This document shows positions 7,101-10,945 of a stretch of DNA of 10,945 nt, piece after piece. This DNA comes from Phoronis ovalis (taxonomy: Eukaryota > Phoronida > Phoronidae): positions 1 to 10,945 of the forward strand of contig JAOXYB010058044.1 in NCBI GenBank assembly GCA_028565635.1. Reading direction: 5' to 3'. Every line of letters starts with the position of its first letter. Position 1 is the first letter of the stretch. A program made the position numbers and the translations under genes. The notes beneath the pieces are model-generated. The model searched no databases, had not been told where the DNA came from, and saw only the letters and a list, made by a program, of their open reading frames with translations.

Positions 7101-9794
7101 CCTTTTTGAGAAAGAAAGCCAATAAGCCCTCTTTAGTGACTATCAAATATATACACTCAGTACACATATACAAGTACACATTTTCATACCTGCTCTTCAG
7201 TTAGTGGTAACCAGTAGATACTAGGTGTAGCTTTTGTTTTTCTAAATAAGTCATCCAGCAACTTAGCAGGAACTTCTTCAGCTTGTTTCTCAGTTTCTGC
7301 AGGTTGAATAGAGTAAAACAAACTCACATTACTCATAGGAGGTGAAAACATACAAACTTAAGCTTACTATCCATTTTTTTATGCATGAGTAACCAGTTAT
7401 AACATTGATATTATTGTGCCTTTTAGTAAAAGCTATAATACAAATCTTGGTTAGTCATATGCATATATTACACTGACCTCTACGATCCCTTCTTTCCCTA
7501 CTTCGCTCGCGACGTCTCCTTTCTCTATCTTTTGACCTTGATCTAGATCTGCGTGGAGGAGAGGCGGACTGGCGTATTTTATCTCTATCCCATTCCCGGA
7601 GAGGTTTAACTGTGTCACGACTGTAACATAACATTTAATTCTCTTACAATTATAATACAAACAAGACATTTGTAATGTCAGCTACCCATCTCATTCCTAG
7701 AATCAGATAATGTTATAGGTTGTATGTTGTTTGGAGCCCTGATGTGTAGTGGGAAATGCAATTTTTGAAGTAGTTGCATTTTAAGTGTTACATGTGTAAA
7801 GTGAAATACCATATAAATAAATGTTGAAGATTTGGATCAGCATTTGACACTTTTCAAGGGTATTCTAAAATGCTACGTAATACACCTAACCACCTCTTTT
7901 TCTCCATGAATCGCTTAGTCAGCGCTGCATCTTTCCGGTATGTGGCACAAGGTGACATGACCTCTAGGGAACAAACATTGCTGCCAGTCAGCCATATTGA
8001 AGTGACTGAAGTCAAAATTACAACCGACCTACACTGTGACCTGAACTTACTCTGTATAGAATATGAAGCTGTTTGGATAAAAACTGAAGCAGTACCTGTG
8101 AGAGAAAGTGTTATGCACAACAAAACAATGAAGAAGATTCGGATCGGCATTTGACCCATTTCTCAAGGTTACCTAGCCTATTACTCCACCAACCTATGGT
8201 ATTGTGAATCCAACCTCAAATTCTATAGTCAACCCTTTGTTTTTATGATATGAAGCACAATGTGACCTGCCCATTTGGGAACAAACATGGCCACCAGTCG
8301 GCCATTTTGGAAGTGATTCGGGTCAAAAATGTACAAGACCTGTACTTTGAGCAGTATTTTCCATGTACCAAATATGAAGCTGATCGGATAAAAACTGAAA
8401 CAGTTATTGTCAAATGAAGTGTTACGGTGAACAAGGTCAAAGATTCGGATCGGCATTTGACCCACTTTTCAAGTTTATTCTAAAATGTCACCTAGCCTGT
8501 TACGCCCCCAGCCTATGGTTTTCGTGATTCCACTTTTGAATCATCCAGGTAATGTTTCATCTTTCCCGCAACTGCCGTGCCCCCTTGGCAACAAACATGG
8601 CCACCACTCTACCATATTGGAAATGATCAAGGTTAAAATTATGACCGACCACCACTTTGACCTGTATCTAATCTGTGCTGAATAAGATTCTGATCGGGTA
8701 AAAACTGATGCTATTATCGCATGAAAAAGAAAGTGTTACGGACATGGACAACGACGAATAGTGTACAACTATATGCCCAGCCACTACGTGGATGGGCACA
8801 AAAATGTAACACTTATTTACTTTTAAGTACACTGCAGATGGTTAAAGGAATATAGATGAACACAACAAGATGACTAACCTCTTACGAGTGTCTCTAGAAT
8901 CACGGTCTTTTCGCCTTTCTTCTCGCTCAGAATCCACTCTGTCTCGTTTTCTTGGTTCTTCTTTAACTTCCTTCTTAAGTTCTCCAGCCTTATCACGATG
9001 GAAATTGAGCTAAAATGGTTTTTAATAACATTATTACTGCTTTTTTGGCTAACGTTTGTTCTGACAGTTAAAGATATTCACTTCAACCTTTTAAAAAAAA
9101 TATTAAAATCTATTTGATGTTAGTATAAACCATGTACACAAATATTGCACTCAGCTTTCTCTTTTCCACTTCACAATCCAAGTAGTGCACTTCAATAATC
9201 AGGAATACTTTGTAATCAGGTAGTGTTTGAGAAAGAGGAGGTAACGTGATTATCTTACTTCATCCATTGAAGCATACTCTACTTTAAGAATCTTAGGACT
9301 GGATGAAGGCCATCTTGAGTTATGTAATGCTTTTCGTGCTGAATTAGCTGCATCCACATCAGAATACTAAAATACAATAAACAGTGTAAGTAATACCTTC
9401 ATCACAAAAGTATAGCATTGACTGATCCTCTGACTATTTCACCTATTGTCCTGTAAAACCCATAACAATGTGTGTGATATGCATCTACAGACATAGTAAT
9501 CACTTTTAACAATTGTTCAATATTTGTTTTTTTTCCCAGTTGCACAGTTACTTACCACAATATAACAGTGCGATTTAATCTTATCAATCCAAAAATCGTC
9601 TTCAGATATACTGCCATATTTTTTCAACATCTCTTTCAACTGACCCAAGGTGAATGGTCGCACAAGGTTCTCCACATGAACCACTTTGTTGACAGGATTA
9701 CGAGCAGGTGATGCAGATCTACGAGATGCCTTTGGCTCATCTGTTGGCAAACTAGGCGTGCGATGACTAATGCGACGCACAACGACTGGCTCGG
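4138..9794 (-). CDS. ACIN1: Acinus (apoptotic chromatin condensation inducer in the nucleus), 3' half of gene, 8 exons visible
   Basis: Spliced exons A-H (9794-9556, 9366-9259, 9009-8879, 7620-7478, 7296-7190, optional 5780-4911, 4420-4283, 4194-4138) give a continuous frame of about 306 residues without exon F, or about 596 with it, ending in TAG. The order matches the Acinus C-terminal half: RRM ([20 protein letters not shown]... through KVEYASMDE), charged RS/RD linker, RSB motif ([12 protein letters not shown]...[10 protein letters not shown]), R/K/E-rich helix and RS tail. Acinus is a nuclear scaffold. With RNPS1 and SAP18 it forms the ASAP complex, which associates with the exon junction complex and affects splicing. 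The SAP domain and N-terminal exons are not in the window, and exon A begins with a split codon, so the gene continues to the right. The unusual feature is the NADAR-encoding exon F between the RSB exon and the R/K/E exon. Confidence 0.9.
4283..4420 (-). CDS. ACIN1: Acinus exon G: IVQKE... charged helical segment
   Basis: Acceptor atttttctag and donor gtaatt bound 46 codons, phase 0 at both ends. The peptide starts [16 protein letters not shown] and continues as an R/K/E-rich, single-helix-like stretch ([20 protein letters not shown]). In vertebrate Acinus the residues directly after the RSB motif are likewise 'IVQKE', so this exon is the ancestral partner of exon E. The overlapping plus-strand frame at 4243-4485 is a shadow. 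Confidence 0.88.
4421..4910 (-). other. Intron between exons F and G; nothing recognisable
   Basis: This is 490 bases of AT-rich sequence bounded by the exon F donor (GTATGG, from 4910) and the exon G acceptor (TAG at 4423-4421). I see no repeat of the families found elsewhere in the window, no RNA gene and no exon. Confidence 0.7.
4911..5780 (-). CDS. NADAR-domain cassette exon F within Acinus (or nested NADAR gene)
   Basis: This is 870 bases, 290 codons without a stop. Residues about 1-118 are low-complexity and polar, with a basic KSSKRSR patch that could act as a nuclear signal. Residues about 119-266 form a NADAR (YbiA-like) domain: [18 protein letters not shown], then [11 protein letters not shown] holding the conserved Glu (exon residue 145), a 'WLHKR' block, [15 protein letters not shown], 'DKVWGTGL' and [15 protein letters not shown]. 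Known NADAR proteins cleave N-glycosidic bonds; bacterial YbiA acts on damaged riboflavin-pathway intermediates, and related enzymes remove ADP-ribose from guanine in nucleic acid. The 5' side reads ctcaatacag|GAAGAA and the 3' side CTGAAG|gtatgg, both phase 0, fitting the phase-0 junctions of exons E and G. Read straight through, an ATG sits 18 bases before the acceptor and a TAA just after the donor, so an intronless 298-codon gene (5798-4902) remains possible. Plus-strand frames at 5017-5394 and 5469-5654 are shadows. Confidence 0.85.
5781..6174 (-). other. Intron sequence upstream of the NADAR exon; nothing recognisable
   Basis: AT-rich sequence lies between the exon F acceptor and the next repeat element. 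The acceptor tract (ttgttaaatgtatgtctcaatacag) has only a weak pyrimidine run, which is common for regulated exons. No TATA-type promoter or 5' exon for an independent NADAR gene could be identified, but none can be excluded. Confidence 0.6.
6175..7060 (+). mobile_element. Non-autonomous repeat element, copy 2 (complete but decayed)
   Basis: The left end acaagacattacaatgtcac at 6175 carries the same hairpin as the other copies, followed by 'ggtttgtagctggg' and 'gcaatttttgaaac'. Core motifs gaacaaacatgg occur at 6429 and 6572, and gaacaaacatagctgccagt at 6836. The uneven spacing (143 and 264 bases) indicates deletions in units that elsewhere are 310 bases. The right end has a CAA-rich tract (about 6989-7007) and 'agcccagccactgtggc' (about 7025-7041). 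It lies in the intron upstream of exon F and antisense to Acinus. The open frame at 6363-6641 on the minus strand is a shadow. Confidence 0.8.
7061..7189 (-). other. Start of the intron after exon E
   Basis: The exon E donor is GTATGA, read on the minus strand from 7189. The remaining stretch up to the repeat element is plain AT-rich intron with no feature I can name. Confidence 0.5.
7190..7296 (-). CDS. ACIN1: Acinus exon E: RSB motif (RNPS1/SAP18 binding)
   Basis: Acceptor ttcaacctgcag and donor gtatga bound 107 bases. With the G carried over from exon D the exon reads [18 protein letters not shown], then [18 protein letters not shown]. This is the RSB motif, the short segment by which Acinus family proteins nucleate the ASAP complex with RNPS1 and SAP18. 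The [10 protein letters not shown] core and the IYWLPLT end are intact. Entry phase is 1; exit phase is 0 after CAG, compatible with either exon G (skipping) or exon F (inclusion). Confidence 0.93.
7297..7477 (-). other. Intron between exons D and E
   Basis: A 181-base AT-rich intron runs from donor gtcagt to acceptor ctgcag. I see no further feature inside. Confidence 0.75.
7478..7620 (-). CDS. ACIN1: Acinus exon D: RS/RD-rich linker
   Basis: Acceptor aatgttatgttacag and donor gtcagt bound 143 bases; entry phase 2 and exit phase 1 match exons C and E. The peptide reads (S)[17 protein letters not shown], then [18 protein letters not shown] and an [11 protein letters not shown] end. The REWDRDK block followed by RS dipeptides resembles the vertebrate Acinus linker between RRM and RSB. 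It is probably unstructured and phosphorylated. The longer minus-strand frame at 7451-7669 is in a different frame and is a shadow. Confidence 0.88.
7661..8802 (+). mobile_element. Non-autonomous repeat element, copy 3 (best preserved; three ~310-bp units)
   Basis: The left end is acaagacatttgtaatgtca (gacatt/aatgtc hairpin), followed by about 300 bases of left domain. Core units begin at 7969, 8279 and 8589, exactly 310 bases apart, each starting with a form of gaacaaacatggccaccagt. The right domain has gtgttacggacatggacaac and a terminal hairpin, tgcccagccac pairing with gtggatgggca (8774-8798), followed by 'caaaaa'. The element encodes no protein; frames at 7854-8159, 7870-8154, 8229-8465, 8243-8440 and 8485-8685 are repeat shadows. 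It nearly fills the intron between exons C and D, antisense to the gene. Confidence 0.85.
8774..8798 (+). repeat. Terminal hairpin of repeat copy 3
   Basis: Eleven bases at each side pair with one mismatch (tgcccagccac / gtggatgggca) around a 3-base loop. A degenerate counterpart sits at the end of copy 2. A 3' hairpin is a known hallmark of Helitron-like elements, but the usual CTRR end is not evident here. Confidence 0.65.
8879..9009 (-). CDS. ACIN1: Acinus exon C: charged linker after the RRM
   Basis: After an acceptor ending ttttag the exon reads [18 protein letters not shown], then [17 protein letters not shown] and RDSRDTRK, leaving two bases (AG) that join the T of exon D to make Ser. 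The donor is gttagt. A stronger-looking gtaaga lies five bases earlier in the transcript, but using it would break the exon D frame. The segment continues the RRM C-terminal extension, as in other Acinus proteins, and is highly charged. Confidence 0.85.
9010..9258 (-). other. Intron between exons B and C
   Basis: A 249-base AT-rich intron runs from donor gtaaga to an acceptor ending ttttag. No feature was found inside. Confidence 0.75.
9259..9366 (-). CDS. ACIN1: Acinus exon B: second half of the RRM
   Basis: Acceptor tttag and donor gtaag bound exactly 36 codons, phase 0 at both ends: [18 protein letters not shown], then [18 protein letters not shown]. This supplies RRM helix 2 (the '[11 protein letters not shown]' block) and strand 4 (KILKVEYA). 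It aligns naturally with the Acinus pattern of a Tyr-Ser start, an Ala-rich helix, 'W P ... P K' and an acidic end. Confidence 0.9.
9556..9794 (-). CDS. ACIN1: Acinus exon A: pre-RRM linker and first half of the RRM
   Basis: The exon begins two bases into a codon after an acceptor ending tttaag, with a branch-point-like ctgactaa upstream, and ends at a consensus donor gtaagt. It reads [16 protein letters not shown], a Ser/Arg linker, then [34 protein letters not shown] and KIKSHCYIV. The [11 protein letters not shown] and [10 protein letters not shown] blocks are diagnostic of the Acinus RRM. No ATG opens the frame, and entry phase 1 requires an upstream exon outside or near the right end of the window. 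Confidence 0.9.
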
Positions 9795-10838
9795 CTTAAA
9801 ATTTAGTCAGTATTAATTAACAGACAATTTACATACCATGTCCCTTTTTGAACATAAACTTTATCCACACAAGATCGAAATTAATGTTACTAAGCTGTGA
9901 TCACTAAACAAAAGCAATACAACATTTTACCAATAAATCACAAATAACAATAGTACTGACAATTTGTAACCAAATGTCCCTTCTATGACACACACAGATG
10001 ACAGAGGCTTTTATTCCATTTTATGGATGCCAATGTGTTGATCTGTTTCTGAAATATGATGTTTCATGGATATGGCATTTCCTATGGATACATATGTATA
10101 TATTATTGGTGTTGTCAGTATGCTGAATTGTAATTCTGCTTAGTTGTAGTAACAACATAGATGCAACATTCTCTGTGCATCAATATCTTATCATTATTAT
10201 AAAAACAAGCCAGATAGGCATTTATACATACAGCATCAATGTTAATTTAATATAAATTTCTTATAAAAGATAATTATGGAGTAGAGTTCATAATCAGCAT
10301 CAGCATAGCAAATAGTTGTCAGAAATAATCTGCATCAGCCGTAATAGTGACAATAATTATTACAACATAGAAATAATGACGTCTTGAGCTTGCATTAAAT
10401 CCTAACTATATTTGGATCTTAACTCTTCAGTGACATTGTAATGAATACTAACCAGAAGCCTGTTGTTACAGTGGTATTGTTATCCAATTTTTTTCATATT
10501 TTTATTGCATATCTTTCAACAAATACTTTTGCTTTTATTCTTTTCATGGTATCTTTCATGTTTCGGTCAACAAAATAAAAAAGTTAAATAAAATAAATGT
10601 CCTTCCTACCTACCCTATTTTAGTTTGGCCATGTAATAAGAACCATACATATTTTTTTAGGCCTTCTCTATATTAAAGGTACCTGTTCTATGTTGTGCAA
10701 ATTTTAACTGCGCCATTTCATCCAAAAATAGGTTATAACGCTAGGGACTTTTCCAATAATTTCAGCTTCATGGTTAACGATTTGAACACTTGGTTAGATC
10801 AATTTATTTTCAAAAAAATTAATTCTTACAATAAATAA
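9795..10838 (-). other. Acinus intron upstream of exon A; nothing recognisable
   Basis: About 1 kb of AT-rich sequence has no open frame of protein-like composition, no tRNA and no repeat related to the families seen elsewhere in the window. I found no short Acinus exon here, though a very short one could be missed. Confidence 0.6.
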
Positions 10839-10945
10839 ACAAGACATTTGTCATGTCTAATGCCCATTCAATGTGTAGGATATTTTTTTAACATTATTGT
10901 TTTTTTACATTAGAAAAGAATATAATACATCATGCATTATAATCT
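10839..10945 (+). mobile_element. Non-autonomous repeat element, copy 4 (left end, cut by window edge)
   Basis: The sequence acaagacatttgtcatgtct at 10839 is the hairpin left end of the same family, followed by 'aatgcccattcaatgtgtagga', comparable to the left domains of copies 1 to 3. Its orientation is the same as the other copies. The rest lies outside the window or is already decayed. Confidence 0.6.

Noticed and set aside
7854-8159. Overlapping open frames on both strands in 7854-8685 that might be small genes
   Set aside because: All fall inside the ~310-bp tandem repeat units, translate repeat sequence in arbitrary frames and recur in other copies.
8882-8887. Alternative donor gtaaga inside exon C
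   Set aside because: It matches the donor consensus better than gttagt, but splicing there to exon D would shift the frame and destroy the RS linker and RSB motif.

Overview
The window is eukaryotic, intron-rich, AT-rich nuclear DNA. Spliced exons with GT-AG junctions, a long A/T-rich microsatellite and several families of non-autonomous repeats point to an invertebrate animal, probably a lophotrochozoan such as a mollusc. That lineage call is inference from repeat style and protein similarity.

The main gene is on the minus strand: the 3' half of Acinus (ACIN1), a nuclear subunit of the ASAP/exon-junction-complex periphery. Reading from high to low coordinates, the exons are A (9794-9556, first half of the RRM), B (9366-9259, second half of the RRM), C (9009-8879, charged linker), D (7620-7478, RS/RD-rich), E (7296-7190, the RSB motif that binds RNPS1 and SAP18), F (5780-4911, see below), G (4420-4283, K/R/E-rich coiled segment) and H (4194-4138, RS tail and stop). 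All junctions keep frame. The N-terminal exons lie beyond the right edge.

The striking feature is exon F. It is an 870-base, 290-codon open segment encoding a complete NADAR domain (YbiA-like N-glycosidase / ADP-ribosyl-guanine hydrolase fold). It sits in the intron between the two exons that normally join as ...TEEQ|IVQKE.... It has an AG acceptor and a GT donor, both in phase 0, so it can be spliced into Acinus directly after the RSB motif or skipped without changing frame. This suggests an undescribed Acinus-NADAR isoform. A gene nested in the intron is the main alternative.

On the plus strand, 1482-2011 holds a small two-exon gene for an 81-residue protein with a mitochondrial-presequence-like N-terminus. 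It is convergent with Acinus. The rest is repeats: a microsatellite (1-187); four same-orientation copies or pieces of an element with about 310-bp internal tandem units and hairpin ends (604-1312, 6175-7060, 7661-8802, 10839-10945) plus a fragment near 240-480; two long imperfect palindromes (2264-2556 and 2622-3307); and a 208-bp TA-flanked MITE (3690-3897) downstream of the Acinus stop. About 1 kb at 9795-10838 and the stretches 4421-4910 and 5781-6174 are intron sequence with nothing recognisable.
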